DNA of 64,000 bases. Source: an uncultured Tateyamaria sp. GTDB taxonomy: Bacteria; Pseudomonadota; Alphaproteobacteria; Rhodobacterales; Rhodobacteraceae. Numbering within the stretch: the stretch's first letter is position 1; every line of letters starts with the position of its first letter. A model generated the notes under the pieces. It was not told the origin of the DNA. It saw only the letters and a program-made list of their open reading frames with translations, and did not search any database. Positions 35,620-45,049 of the stretch are shown here, one piece after another. The position numbers were made by a program, and so were the translations under genes. Location: positions 186,001 through 250,000 of the forward strand of contig NZ_CANLVZ010000003.1 of the NCBI RefSeq assembly GCF_947494755.1, in the 5' to 3' direction.

Positions 35620-36345
35620 ATGGCAAAACCTCGCAAAACCCGCACCAAAAAGAGTAAGGCAAAGCGCCGATTTCGGCCCATGTGGTGGCTGACCCGATGG
35701 GCTGTGCGGGTGTTCAGTGTGGTGTTTTTGATCGCCGTGGCGGGGACCGTGTTGTGGTCGGTGCTGAACCCACCCACGACGCTTTACATGATGCAGGAAT
35801 CACGTCGCCTGAACGGCGTGGATCATGAATGGGTCGCTATTCAGGAAATCGCTCCGATCATGGCCCGGGCGGTGGTGGCGGCAGAGGATGCGAACTTTTG
35901 CCTGCATTGGGGTTTGGATATTGTCGCGATCCGCGCTGCCATTGACGAGGGCAGCAGCCGGGGGGCATCGACCATCAGCCAGCAGGTCGTCAAGAATGTG
36001 TATCTGTGGCATGGGCGGTCGTGGGTTCGCAAAGTGATGGAAGCCGCAATGACCCCTTTGGTCGAAGCGATATGGTCCAAGCGACGTATTCTCGAAGTGT
36101 ACCTGAACGTAGCGGAGTTTGACGAAGGCGTGTTTGGGGTCGAGGCCGCCGCGCGCCATTACTTCGGCGTAGGGCCCGAAGCGCTCAGCAATGTGCAGGC
36201 CGCGCGGTTGGCTGCGATCCTGCCCAATCCCAAGGGCCGCTCGGCCAGCAACCCCTCATCTTATGTCCGCAAGCGGGCGGCATCCATCCTCGATGGTGCG
36301 GCCACGATCCGCGCGGATGGGCGTAATGCGTGTTTCCAGAGTTGA
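35620..36345 (+). CDS. mtgA: Monofunctional peptidoglycan glycosyltransferase MtgA
   Basis: 241 residues. The basic N-terminus (KPRKTRTKKSKAKRRF) and one membrane anchor (about 35-50) are followed by a GT51 domain: AAEDANFCLHWGLD with the catalytic glutamate, GASTISQQVVKNVYLW, and KRRILEVYLNVAEFDEGVFG. It polymerises lipid II glycan strands without a transpeptidase domain. Size is normal. Confidence 0.93.
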   Translation: MAKPRKTRTKKSKAKRRFRPMWWLTRWAVRVFSVVFLIAVAGTVLWSVLNPPTTLYMMQESRRLNGVDHEWVAIQEIAPIMARAVVAAEDANFCLHWGLDIVAIRAAIDEGSSRGASTISQQVVKNVYLWHGRSWVRKVMEAAMTPLVEAIWSKRRILEVYLNVAEFDEGVFGVEAAARHYFGVGPEALSNVQAARLAAILPNPKGRSASNPSSYVRKRAASILDGAATIRADGRNACFQS

Positions 36346-36402
36346 AAATCCGGCCCGCGCCGTGCATGCATGCCTGACCTACTGCCTGACTTCGGATTAT
36401 TT

Positions 36403-37068
36403 ATGGCCCGCCTGTTTCACGTTCCGCTCTCTCCGTTCTGCCGCAAGGTGCGCCTGAGCCTCGCCGAGAAGAAGATTGAGGTCGAGCTTGTCGAGGAACG
36501 CTATTGGGAGGCGGACCCGGACTTCCTGCGCCGAAATCCTGCGGCCAAAGTGCCGGTGCTGCGCCTTGACGGGCTGATGATGTCTGAGAGTGCCGCGATT
36601 TGCGAGTATATAGAAGAGACACGGCCCGAGCCGTCCCTGATGCCGTCCGATGCGGCGGGCAAGCTGGAAGTGCGCCGCCTGATCGGGTGGTTCGATGACA
36701 AATTCCATAACGAAGTCACCTCAAAGCTACTATACGAGCGGGTCAACAAAAAGGTGATGGGCCAGGGCTTTCCCGACAGCCGCAATGTCAAAGACGGGGC
36801 AAAGGCGATCAAGTATCACCTCGATTACATGCAATGGCTGCTCGACCATCGGCGCTGGCTGGCGGGTGATGTGATGACCCTGGCGGACTTCGCGGCGGCG
36901 GCGCATCTGTCATCGCTCGACTACATTTCCGACGTGGATTGGAACCGGTCGGATGTGGTCAAGGACTGGTATGCCAAGATCAAGTCGCGCCCTGCATTCC
37001 GGTCCATTCTGGCCGATCAGGTGCCCGGCTTCCCGCCGCCAAAACACTATAACGATCTGGACTTCTAG
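36403..37068 (+). CDS. Glutathione S-transferase family protein
   Basis: 221 residues. The N-terminal thioredoxin-like domain has a serine/cysteine active-site region (PLSPFCRKVRLSLAEKK) and the glutathione-binding SESAAICEYIEE. The C-terminal helical domain includes RWLAGDVMTLADFAAAAHLS. Substrate unknown. It ends shortly before a GC-rich hairpin and T run that could terminate its transcript. Confidence 0.87.
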   Translation: MARLFHVPLSPFCRKVRLSLAEKKIEVELVEERYWEADPDFLRRNPAAKVPVLRLDGLMMSESAAICEYIEETRPEPSLMPSDAAGKLEVRRLIGWFDDKFHNEVTSKLLYERVNKKVMGQGFPDSRNVKDGAKAIKYHLDYMQWLLDHRRWLAGDVMTLADFAAAAHLSSLDYISDVDWNRSDVVKDWYAKIKSRPAFRSILADQVPGFPPPKHYNDLDF

Positions 37069-37084
37069 AGGCCGGCGTCCGACA

Positions 37085-37115
37085 GGGGCGCTGCCCCAGA
37101 CCCCGGGGTTTTTTT
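37085..37115 (+). terminator. GC-rich hairpin and T run after the GST gene (repeat-like)
   Basis: GGGGC-GCT-GCCCC (37085-37097) is followed by CCCCGGGG and seven T (37109-37115). It can act as a terminator for the GST gene. The same wording (GGGGCGCTGCCCC then ACCCCGGGG and a T run) recurs between genes in many Rhodobacterales genomes in my recollection, so it may be a dispersed element. The T run contains the proposed TTG start of queG. Confidence 0.55.
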
Positions 37116-38163
37116 GGAAAAGCGAACACAGACCCTGAAAGAGCGGATCGTGGAGCGTGCCCTTGACGAAGGGTTTGTGATGGCGCGCGTGTGCCGCCCC
37201 AACGCTGTGCCCGAGGTGGCGGATCGCCTCGCCGCATTTATCGCACAGGGGCGCCACGGTCAGATGGGATGGATGGCGGACCGGATGCAGTGGCGGTCCG
37301 ATCCGTCTGCGCTCTGGCCTGAGGCGCGGTCGATCTTGATGCTGGCCGAAAGCTATGCACCCGAACATGATCCGCTGGCGGTGCTGGAACACCCCGCGCG
37401 AGGTGCTGTGTCAGTCTACGCACAGGGGCGCGATTATCATGACATCGTCAAGAAGCGGCTCAAGCGGCTGGCCCGCTGGATGATTGAAGAGGCGGGGGGC
37501 AAGGTAAAGGTTTTCGTCGATACTGCCCCTGTGCCGGAAAAGGCGCTCGGGCAAGCCGCTGGTCTGGGCTGGCAGGGCAAACATACCAACCTCGTGAGTA
37601 GAGATTGGGGCAATTGGGCCTTTTTAGGGTCTGTTTTTACCACACTCGACTTGGATGTAGACCCGCCCGAGGTGGACCACTGCGGGTCGTGCCGAGCCTG
37701 CCTTGATGTGTGCCCCACCGACGCGTTTCCCGCGCCTTATCAATTGGACGCACGCCGGTGCATCTCTTACCTGACGATCGAACATAAGGGACCAGTCGAC
37801 GTTGCCCTGCGCTCGTTACTGGGCAACCGGATTTACGGATGCGATGATTGTCTGGCGGTCTGCCCTTGGAACAAGTTTGCGGTTGCGGCCAGCGATATGC
37901 GCTATCACGGAGCGGTCGGTGCGCCGCCTTTGGCAGAATTGGCCGCTCTGGATGACGCCGCGTTTCGAGCACGGTTCTCGGGGTCGCCGATCAAACGCAT
38001 CGGGCGCAATCGTTTTGTTCGCAATGTCTTGTATGCAATCGGAAATTCCAATGACATGAAATTGGCAGCTGTCGCGCAGGGCCTGTGCGAGGATCCGGAT
38101 GAAGCGGTTGCGGACGCAGCACGATGGGCCGTGACGCAATTGAGCGCGACTGGTCGCAAATAG
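37114..38163 (+). CDS. queG: Epoxyqueuosine reductase QueG
   Basis: 349 residues. The cobalamin-binding N-terminal half is followed by two [4Fe-4S] motifs ([12 protein letters not shown] and [13 protein letters not shown]) and a C-terminal HEAT-like segment. It performs the last step of queuosine synthesis in tRNA. The best start is TTG at 37114 ([12 protein letters not shown]); no ATG lies before the conserved region and the first internal ATG would cut the fold. The TTG lies in the T run of the preceding terminator-like element. Confidence 0.9.
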   Translation: MEKRTQTLKERIVERALDEGFVMARVCRPNAVPEVADRLAAFIAQGRHGQMGWMADRMQWRSDPSALWPEARSILMLAESYAPEHDPLAVLEHPARGAVSVYAQGRDYHDIVKKRLKRLARWMIEEAGGKVKVFVDTAPVPEKALGQAAGLGWQGKHTNLVSRDWGNWAFLGSVFTTLDLDVDPPEVDHCGSCRACLDVCPTDAFPAPYQLDARRCISYLTIEHKGPVDVALRSLLGNRIYGCDDCLAVCPWNKFAVAASDMRYHGAVGAPPLAELAALDDAAFRARFSGSPIKRIGRNRFVRNVLYAIGNSNDMKLAAVAQGLCEDPDEAVADAARWAVTQLSATGRK

Positions 38164-38196
38164 GCGCACTATTCATTGCCAAAAAAGGGGACGGGA

Positions 38197-40194
38197 ATGG
38201 CGGTGATCTTGGGCGTCGATACGGGCGGCACCTATACCGATGCGGTGTTGATGCGCGATGAAACCGAGGTTTTGGCGCGCGCCAAGGCGTTGACGACGCG
38301 CCACGACCTTGCCGTAGGCGTAGGCGCGGCCGTGCGTTCAGTCCTTAACGAGGCCGGAATCGCGCCTGGTGCCGTTGGCATGGCGTCCTTGTCCACGACC
38401 TTGGCCACCAATGCGCTGGTCGAGGGGCAAGGCGGACGGGTGGCGCTGATCTATGTCGGGTTCCGGGCGCAGGATCTGGAAGCCCAAGGTCTGGCTGATG
38501 CGTTGAAAGGTGACCCTGTCTGCCTCTTGAAGGGGGGGCACCGGCATGATGGCACAGAAGCGGTGCCATTGGATGAAATCGCCCTATTGGCCTTTCTAGA
38601 GACACATAAATCAAAGGTCAGCGGCTTTGCGGTGGCATCCCAATTCGCCACCCGCAACCCCGCCCATGAACTGCGCGCAATGGAACTGGTGCACGAGGTG
38701 ACGGGTCGGCCCGTATCCGCATCGCACCAATTGTCAGCTAAGCTGGGTGGTCCAAAACGGGCGTTGACGGCCGTTTTGAATGCGCGCCTGATTGGCATGA
38801 TTGATGCGCTTATCGGGCGGGCAGAGGAAGAATTGCGCGTCATCGGGATCGAGGCGCCGATGATGGTGGTGCGCGGTGATGGTGCACTGATGTCTTCTGC
38901 GCAGGCACGCGCGCGACCAATTGAGACCATCTTGAGCGGGCCGGCCGCCTCCATCGTTGGTGCGCGGTGGTTGACGGGGGCCGATCATGCGTTGGTCAGT
39001 GACATTGGCGGGACGACCACAGATGTTGCCATGTTGCGCGATGGACGACCCGAGATTGACCCTGACGGCGCGCGGGTTGGCCCTTATCGGACGATGGTTG
39101 AGGCTGTCGCGATGCGCACCACCGGTCTGGGCGGCGACAGCGAAGTGCATTTTCTCAGCGAGGGTTTGGTGGGCGGTGTTTCATTGGGGCCGCGCCGGGT
39201 GGTTCCGGTTTCATTGCTCGCGCACGAAGCCCCCGATGTTGTGTTGCCTGCACTTGAGGCGCAGGTGCGCGCGACCACGCCGGGCGAACATGATGGCCGT
39301 TTCGTGCGCGCGGTGGCGGGCGTTGGCATGGATGGATTGGCTGAGCGTGACGCCGCCCTCTTGGACCGGATCGGTACGGGGGTGCATCCACTGGCGGCCG
39401 TATTGCGCACCCGCATGGAGATGGGCGCGCTCAAGCGTTTGGTGGCGCGTGGTTTGGTTCAGGTTGCCGCACTGACGCCATCCGATGCGTGTCATGTTTT
39501 AGGCGAATTGACGGCTTGGAATGCAAATGCAGCCCATCTTGCCTGTCAGTTGTTCGGACGGCGACGCACCGGGTCTGGCGATGTTTTAGCCTATGACCCA
39601 ATCGTCCTGGCGCAGCGCATCGTGGATCAATTGAGGGACCAGACAGCCATCGCGTTGCTTGAGGTCGCGTTGGCGCAGGACGGGATGGACGAAGGTCTAG
39701 CCCACCACATTCTGATGCAAAAGGGACTGAACGGGCACGCCGGCGCAGTCAGGATCGCGACCGGTCTGAACGTGCCTGTCGTCGGCCTGGGGGCCTCCGC
39801 CGCAACCTACTATCCTCGCGTTGGGGTGCTGATGGGTACGGACATGATTTTGCCAGCAGACGCAGGTGTTGCCAACGCGATTGGTGCGGTCGTTGGGCGT
39901 GTCGTCGTACGGCGGAGCGGCTCTGTGACCGCCCCAAGCGATGGTCTGTTTCGAGTGCATCTCGAGGGTGGGCCAGTAGATTTTGCCGCCTCTGACGCCG
40001 CCCTTGCGCGGCTCGAAAGCGTGTTGCGCGCGCAAGCGTGTGAAGCGGCGGAGGCAGCGGGTGCCGCGGAGATCGAAGTCTGGGTCGACCGCGACATCCG
40101 CACGGCCAAGACAGAAGCGCGGGAGGTTTTCGTAGAGGCGACCCTGACCGTTGAAGCGACGGGTCGACCGCGTGTGGCGCGGTCCCAGACGTAA
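38197..40194 (+). CDS. Hydantoinase A / 5-oxoprolinase-type ATP-dependent protein
   Basis: 665 residues. The N-terminal actin-like fold has VDTGGTYTDAVLM and SLSTTLATNALVEGQGGR; the central SDIGGTTTDVAML and GPAASIVGARWL complete the nucleotide-binding region. Family members hydrolyse lactam rings (hydantoins, 5-oxoproline) with ATP and normally need a HyuB/OplB partner, which is absent next to it. Substrate is unknown. AAGGGG sits 4 bases before the ATG; an upstream in-frame TTG at 38176 is less likely. Confidence 0.83.
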   Translation: MAVILGVDTGGTYTDAVLMRDETEVLARAKALTTRHDLAVGVGAAVRSVLNEAGIAPGAVGMASLSTTLATNALVEGQGGRVALIYVGFRAQDLEAQGLADALKGDPVCLLKGGHRHDGTEAVPLDEIALLAFLETHKSKVSGFAVASQFATRNPAHELRAMELVHEVTGRPVSASHQLSAKLGGPKRALTAVLNARLIGMIDALIGRAEEELRVIGIEAPMMVVRGDGALMSSAQARARPIETILSGPAASIVGARWLTGADHALVSDIGGTTTDVAMLRDGRPEIDPDGARVGPYRTMVEAVAMRTTGLGGDSEVHFLSEGLVGGVSLGPRRVVPVSLLAHEAPDVVLPALEAQVRATTPGEHDGRFVRAVAGVGMDGLAERDAALLDRIGTGVHPLAAVLRTRMEMGALKRLVARGLVQVAALTPSDACHVLGELTAWNANAAHLACQLFGRRRTGSGDVLAYDPIVLAQRIVDQLRDQTAIALLEVALAQDGMDEGLAHHILMQKGLNGHAGAVRIATGLNVPVVGLGASAATYYPRVGVLMGTDMILPADAGVANAIGAVVGRVVVRRSGSVTAPSDGLFRVHLEGGPVDFAASDAALARLESVLRAQACEAAEAAGAAEIEVWVDRDIRTAKTEAREVFVEATLTVEATGRPRVARSQT

Positions 40195-40198
40195 GAAA

Positions 40199-40217
40199 GG
40201 CGGGCACATGGCCCGCC
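40199..40217. terminator. Hairpin between convergent hyuA-type gene and DUF1328 gene
   Basis: GGCGGGC-ACATG-GCCCGCC is a perfect 7-base-pair stem with 5-base loop, 5 bases after the hydantoinase stop. On the minus strand it is followed by TTTCTT, so it probably terminates the DUF1328 transcript best, and may act on both. Confidence 0.65.
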
Positions 40218-40243
40218 ATTTCCTGGTCTTATTGATGTGGTCG

Positions 40244-40417
40244 TTAGACCGGGGGACGACCCCGCACTGCGCGGGCGACCATAGCCACCACGAACAGTAT
40301 CAAAAAGACCACAAACAGGATCTGCGCGATACCTGCCGATGTGCCAGCGATTCCGCCGAACCCAAGAAGTGCCGCAATAACCGCGACCACAAGAAATGTA
40401 ATTGCCCAACCAAGCAT
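40244..40417 (-). CDS. DUF1328 small membrane protein (YtjA type)
   Basis: 57 residues. Two membrane helices ([18 protein letters not shown] and [19 protein letters not shown]) make up almost the whole protein, the standard DUF1328 arrangement. AAAGGA before the ATG at 40417 fixes the start. Stress-linked expression is reported for some family members, but its function is unknown. Confidence 0.88.
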   Translation of the reverse strand: MLGWAITFLVVAVIAALLGFGGIAGTSAGIAQILFVVFLILFVVAMVARAVRGRPPV

Positions 40418-40498
40418 TTGTTCATCCTTTCCATGTTTATCATGTTCTGGATAACAAACACGAAACGGTGGAAATGGTTCCACGTGTCTTGGCCGCCC

Positions 40499-41005
40499 CT
40501 ATTCTGCGGCGCGTTTGGGCAGCACCCAATCGGGTCTGACAAAGTGACATGTGTACCCGTGAGGAATACGCTCAAGATAGTCTTGATGCTCTGGTTCCGC
40601 TTCCCAAAAAGGGCCCACGGGTTCAAGCTCGGTCACGACTTTTCCGGGCCATATGCCAGACGCATCGACGTCCGCAATTGTGTCTTCGGCCACCGCCTTT
40701 TGAGCGTCATCCACATAATAAATGGCCGAGCGATAGCTGAGCCCACGATCATTTCCCTGCCGGTTCAGCGTGGTTGGATCGTGGATTTGAAAGAAGAACT
40801 CCAGGATGTCGCGATAGGAGATGATGGCCGGGTCAAAGACGATCTCGATCCCTTCGGCATGGGTGCCATGGTTGCGATAGGTCGCATTGGGCACATCCCC
40901 CCCCGTATAGCCGACGCGGGTGGATATGATGCCGGGCTTCTTGCGGATCAGATCCTGCATCCCCCAAAAACACCCACCGGCCAGAACTGCCCGTTGCTCG
41001 CTCAT
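40499..41005 (-). CDS. msrA: Peptide-methionine (S)-S-oxide reductase MsrA
   Basis: 168 residues. The catalytic GGCFWGMQ is at residue 10. Also visible are [17 protein letters not shown] and [13 protein letters not shown]. No obvious C-terminal resolving cysteine cluster is seen except C in HGYTCHFV. It reduces methionine-S-sulfoxide in proteins. It overlaps msrB by 4 bases (ATGA). Confidence 0.93.
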   Translation of the reverse strand: MSEQRAVLAGGCFWGMQDLIRKKPGIISTRVGYTGGDVPNATYRNHGTHAEGIEIVFDPAIISYRDILEFFFQIHDPTTLNRQGNDRGLSYRSAIYYVDDAQKAVAEDTIADVDASGIWPGKVVTELEPVGPFWEAEPEHQDYLERIPHGYTCHFVRPDWVLPKRAAE

Positions 41006-41451
41006 GCGACATCCTCCAATTGTTCGATATAGTCCCCGTAGCCTTCCGCCTCCATGTCATCGCGATGTACAAACCGCAGTGAGGCCGAGTTGATGCAATA
41101 CCGCAGGCCGCCCCGGTCACGTGGGCCATCGGGAAAGACATGCCCGAGGTGGCTGTCCCCATGTTTGCTGCGGACCTCGGTGCGGATCATGCCAAGGCTG
41201 GCATCCCGCAACTCTTCAACATGGGCGGGTTCAATCGGTTTGGTGAAGGATGGCCAACCACAGCCGGATTCGTATTTGTCGGACGACGCAAACAGCGGCT
41301 CGCCCGATACGATATCGACATAAATGCCGGGTTCCTTATTGTTCAGCAGTTTTCCTGTGCCGGGCCGTTCGGTCCCACTTTCCTGTGTGACGTGGAATTC
41401 CTCGGGTGACAGGGTTGCGATCACATCGGGGTCTTTAAAAAATTTGGTCAT
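41002..41451 (-). CDS. msrB: Peptide-methionine (R)-S-oxide reductase MsrB, zinc-free form
   Basis: 149 residues. The catalytic cysteine is in [19 protein letters not shown] carries the probable resolving cysteine, 54-55 residues earlier. Both CxxC zinc sites of E. coli MsrB are absent: [11 protein letters not shown] and [11 protein letters not shown] occupy those positions. This corresponds to the zinc-less MsrB group. It repairs the R epimer, complementing MsrA with which it is co-translated. Confidence 0.92.
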   Translation of the reverse strand: MTKFFKDPDVIATLSPEEFHVTQESGTERPGTGKLLNNKEPGIYVDIVSGEPLFASSDKYESGCGWPSFTKPIEPAHVEELRDASLGMIRTEVRSKHGDSHLGHVFPDGPRDRGGLRYCINSASLRFVHRDDMEAEGYGDYIEQLEDVA

Positions 41452-41665
41452 GGTCTGTTCCGATCTGGTGCGTTGCCCTGCGGCGCGGATAGGTCCGCAC
41501 GCGGGGTCTCCCCATATTTAGGTGTCGTTTGGTCAAAACAAAGGTGCAGACAAGTATTATGCACCGCATGGTCGGTTTCAACGAGGTCCGGCAAACAGGC
41601 CACGCGCCGTCGGCCGCTGTCGAGCCAATGCAACGTAGATGCTGGCAGATGCCTTCGTCAGCTTT

Positions 41666-43564
41666 CTAAGATGCTGGTATGGCTGTGGCACATGGGGCCG
41701 GGTCTTGTGTGCCATACCCCTCGACCCACCTCGCTGCGATGGTGCGAATTGCGGAGTCGTCACCATTTGCAAGCGCAACGCGCAGGGATCGCATCGCGGA
41801 TGCGACCTCGATCTCACTGAGATGCTGTTCGAAGGTAAAGAATATCTTTTTGTGAGGTGTCGGGACCAGCGCTGTGTTGAGTGTCAGCTCCTCGGTCAGT
41901 TTCTCGCCCGGTCGCAGGCCGGTGACTTCAATCGCTATATCACCTTCGGGGTTCTGTGCGTCGCGCACCGTGAGTCCCGCGCTCTCGATGACCTGGCGGG
42001 CCAGATGTTCGATCCGCACAGGCTTGCCCATATCCAACACAAACACTTCGCCACCTTGTGCCATTGATCCGGCGCGCAGAACAAGATGCACAGCCTCTTG
42101 CACCGTCATGAAATACCGCGCCACGTCGGGGTGTGTCAGGGTCAAGGGGCCACCGCGCCGAAGTTGCTCTTGATACAACGGAACGACCGACCCGGATGAT
42201 CCCAGAACATTGCCAAACCGAACCGTTGAAAAGATTTGGCCGCGCGGCGTGGTGATCCGGTGCGCGTGATCCTGCACGATCAGTTCGGCCAGCCGCTTGG
42301 ACGCGCCCATGACATTTGTTGGTCGCACCGCCTTGTCGGACGAGATCAGGATAAACCGCTCAACCCCCGCCTTGGCCGCAAGCGAGGCCAGAGTGTGCGT
42401 GCCCAACGCGTTGTTGGACATGCCCGACGATGGGTTTTCTTCAACCAGCGGGACGTGTTTGTAGGCGGCGGCATGCAGCACGACCTGCACATTATGCCGC
42501 TCCAAAGCGCGGGCAATATCCACCGGTTTCGTGACGCAGCCGAGTATCGGAACCAATTCGATTTTGCTGTCCCGCACCACTGGGTCAAGTTCCCGATGGA
42601 TCTGGTACAAAGTCAGCTCACTGTGATCGAATAGGACAAGTTTGGCCGGCTGGCATTCCAACACCTGACGGCACAACTCGGACCCGATGGAGCCACCAGC
42701 GCCCGTGATCAAGACGGTGCGCCCTGCATAGGCCTGTGCCCCCTCAAACGTCCCCCGATCCACGCCTGTGACCTCGTCGCGCCCAAGAAAACGGCGTGGG
42801 TTGAGCGGCTTGAGTTTTTCCACCAGCGCCTCTTCCCCGATCAGTTGCGAGAACGAGGGCAGCGTTTGTACCTCAAGGCCCATGTCCTGCAAGCGCCGGG
42901 CGATCTGCATCTGTTTGGGATGGCTTTGTGAGGGGATCGCCAAGAGGACCCGGTCAATTTGCTTGTCTGCGGCAAGGTCGGCAATGTGCACCGGGCTGTG
43001 CACCGGCATCCGCAAAACGCGCAACCCATGCAGCGCCTGATTGTCGTCCACAAATGCAACGGCTTCGATGACCTTGTGATTGCGCAGCGCCGACGCCAGT
43101 TGCATGCCCGTCGCGCCCGCCCCGTAGATCAAAACCCGGCAGCGGGTTTCATTGCGCCGATAAAGCCACAGCACGATCTGCAGCAAGATCACCCGGCTGA
43201 GGATCGACGCCACAAAGAGTGCGATGCCGAATGTAATCTGGGTGTTGAGCGCAAGTGCATCGCGACTGACCGCACTTAGCGCCATCGACGCGACCATCAA
43301 CAAGGCTGCAAAGATCGCGGTGCGCGCCACCGTGTCCGCAAAATCGTCGCCAAGCGTGCCACAGGACACGTTCAGCCAGAACGACACCGCGCCTGCCGCG
43401 ATCAGCAGGTAGGGCAGTACAACGATCAGGCGCCTCACGTCATACCCGGTCGCCGATGTCAGCCCCATCGCAAACAGCATGACCACCGGCACAAGCGCCG
43501 CATCAAACCCCGCCAAAATGCTGCGCTTGTGCAAACGCGGCAGTGATGTGAGCCCCGACAGCAT
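41666..43564 (-). CDS. Membrane-bound UDP-sugar 4,6-dehydratase (CapD/WbpM/FlaA1 long form)
   Basis: 632 residues. Four or so N-terminal membrane helices (about 20-140) precede a first Rossmann-like domain (IYGAGATGMQLASALRNH) and a second SDR catalytic domain (LITGAGGSIGSELCRQVLE). The usual SDR tyrosine is replaced by methionine in AVRPTNVMGASKRLAE, characteristic of long WbpM/PglF enzymes. It makes 4-keto-6-deoxy sugar nucleotides, probably from UDP-GlcNAc, for surface polysaccharide. The next polysaccharide gene upstream is 88 bases away. Confidence 0.9.
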   Translation of the reverse strand: MLSGLTSLPRLHKRSILAGFDAALVPVVMLFAMGLTSATGYDVRRLIVVLPYLLIAAGAVSFWLNVSCGTLGDDFADTVARTAIFAALLMVASMALSAVSRDALALNTQITFGIALFVASILSRVILLQIVLWLYRRNETRCRVLIYGAGATGMQLASALRNHKVIEAVAFVDDNQALHGLRVLRMPVHSPVHIADLAADKQIDRVLLAIPSQSHPKQMQIARRLQDMGLEVQTLPSFSQLIGEEALVEKLKPLNPRRFLGRDEVTGVDRGTFEGAQAYAGRTVLITGAGGSIGSELCRQVLECQPAKLVLFDHSELTLYQIHRELDPVVRDSKIELVPILGCVTKPVDIARALERHNVQVVLHAAAYKHVPLVEENPSSGMSNNALGTHTLASLAAKAGVERFILISSDKAVRPTNVMGASKRLAELIVQDHAHRITTPRGQIFSTVRFGNVLGSSGSVVPLYQEQLRRGGPLTLTHPDVARYFMTVQEAVHLVLRAGSMAQGGEVFVLDMGKPVRIEHLARQVIESAGLTVRDAQNPEGDIAIEVTGLRPGEKLTEELTLNTALVPTPHKKIFFTFEQHLSEIEVASAMRSLRVALANGDDSAIRTIAARWVEGYGTQDPAPCATAIPAS

Positions 43565-43652
43565 TGCGCCCTTTCAGCCTGACAAATGTTTCACGTGCCT
43601 TGATCGTTAGGGCAAAGGCGTAAGCAATTCGTTTACAAAGCCGCACGGCGCG

Positions 43653-44270
43653 TCATCGACGCCGAAACACAAATGCAATCGTTTGAAAAACAATACTGAA
43701 ATCGTAGCACGTGCTTTGATCCCGCTGATAGATCATGTCCAATCGAGCCTTGCGCGGCACACAAATCCGGGCATAGAGCGCGTCCGTTTCCTCTGACGTT
43801 TTGCACCGCGCGAGCAGCTTGTCTTCGTGGCCATGCATGACCACGCTGGCCAAACCCGTGACACCGGGGCGCGACTGCAAGACGGCCGCGTAGGTTTCTG
43901 GAAACCGCTCAACATATTCGCGCAACGGTGGGCGCGGCCCGACAAAGCTGAGATCGCCGCGCAGAATGTTCCAAAGCTGTGGAAACTCGTCCAGGCGTCT
44001 GGCGCGGAGTTTGGCCCCAAGCGGGGTAATCCGATCTGCCTTGTCACCGCCGGACACGCCTTTGTCTTTATCCGTGTCGATGACGCTCATGGTGCGGAAT
44101 TTCCACAGCCCAAAGCTTTGCGTAGGGGTTTTCATCCGTTCGGCGACGTAAAATAAAGGCCTGCCTTGTTTGCGCCAGATCACCCACATCAGACACAATA
44201 TGACCGGCCCAAGGATCACGACCAGCAGGCTGGCAAAGAATAGATCAAAAAGCCGTTTGCGCCACGTCAT
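43653..44270 (-). CDS. Undecaprenyl-phosphate sugar-1-phosphate transferase (polysaccharide priming)
   Basis: 205 residues. A single N-terminal membrane segment (LFFASLLVVILGPVILCLMW) is followed by the bacterial sugar transferase domain: GLWKFRTMSV, RRLDEFPQLWNILRGDLSFV, GPRPPLREYVERFPE. Short PglC-type form without the four extra helices of WbaP. It attaches the first sugar phosphate to undecaprenyl phosphate. The start at 44270 overlaps the epimerase stop by 4 bases. Confidence 0.9.
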   Translation of the reverse strand: MTWRKRLFDLFFASLLVVILGPVILCLMWVIWRKQGRPLFYVAERMKTPTQSFGLWKFRTMSVIDTDKDKGVSGGDKADRITPLGAKLRARRLDEFPQLWNILRGDLSFVGPRPPLREYVERFPETYAAVLQSRPGVTGLASVVMHGHEDKLLARCKTSEETDALYARICVPRKARLDMIYQRDQSTCYDFSIVFQTIAFVFRRR

Positions 44271-45046
44271 ATGTCTGGCCCTTCGCGCCAATCCGCAACA
44301 ATGCCCTGCGCGGTGCGGTCGGAGACCGCGAAAGAGGTGAGGGTGCACAGCAATGTCGTATCCAGCGTCACGTCTGCGATGGCTGTGCTTGGTGCGGGTC
44401 GTGCAACCCATTCAAGCCCGGCCGCGTCAAGCAACGCCCCCATCAATACCGCACCCGGTGCGGCGACGTTCACAACACGCGGCGCATCACGCAGATGCAC
44501 GAGGGCACCCAGACTGCGGGCCAGCGCGGTTGGCCCGATGTAGCTGCGCCTTGGCGTGCTGCCATCCGCGAACGTATCGAGGGTAAAGCCCGGCCTCCAC
44601 CCGCCCAGAATGGCATCCGCCCCCGCAAGGTTCCCGACCCGCATGATGGTACACGGGTGGGTGTGTGCGACTGCGACCTGCTCCATTGCGTGTTTGCCAT
44701 GTCCGTAGGGGGTAAGCGGCGCGGGTTGTCTGTCTTCGGTCAGGGGGCCGGTCTGATCGCCGTAAACGGCTGCTGTCGACATCAGAAACACGCGGCCCGC
44801 ACCTGCGGTTTGCGCGGCGTCCAGAACGCGGTGCGCCAGATCGGCGTTCAGCGTCTGAGGCACATCGCTGCGGTGGGTCACACCGGCAAGGTTCAACACC
44901 GCATCCGCGCCATGCAATGTGGCGCAAAGCGTGGGTGTGTCCGTGATATCAACGTCGTGTCGCGTCGCCCACATGGCAGAGCCCGTCCAGCGGGGGCGCA
45001 GAAAGCGCCCGACCTTGCTGTCGGCACCCAGGATGACAATCCGCAT
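44267..45046 (-). CDS. NAD-dependent epimerase/dehydratase family protein
   Basis: 259 residues. An extended SDR with an N-terminal Rossmann motif (VILGADSKVGRFLRP), DAVLNLAGVTHRSD and MSTAAVYGDQ. The catalytic YxxxK is YGHGK. It may reduce or epimerise a nucleotide sugar for the adjacent polysaccharide genes, for instance as a 4-ketoreductase after the 4,6-dehydratase; this is inference. Shorter than GalE. Confidence 0.82.
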   Translation of the reverse strand: MRIVILGADSKVGRFLRPRWTGSAMWATRHDVDITDTPTLCATLHGADAVLNLAGVTHRSDVPQTLNADLAHRVLDAAQTAGAGRVFLMSTAAVYGDQTGPLTEDRQPAPLTPYGHGKHAMEQVAVAHTHPCTIMRVGNLAGADAILGGWRPGFTLDTFADGSTPRRSYIGPTALARSLGALVHLRDAPRVVNVAAPGAVLMGALLDAAGLEWVARPAPSTAIADVTLDTTLLCTLTSFAVSDRTAQGIVADWREGPDI

Positions 45047-45049
45047 CTC

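Noticed and set aside
41452-41665. Possible small gene or structured element between msrB and the 4,6-dehydratase
   Set aside because: Frames here are short and without ribosome sites; a small GCGGA/TCCGC hairpin is present but is too weak to call an RNA or riboswitch.
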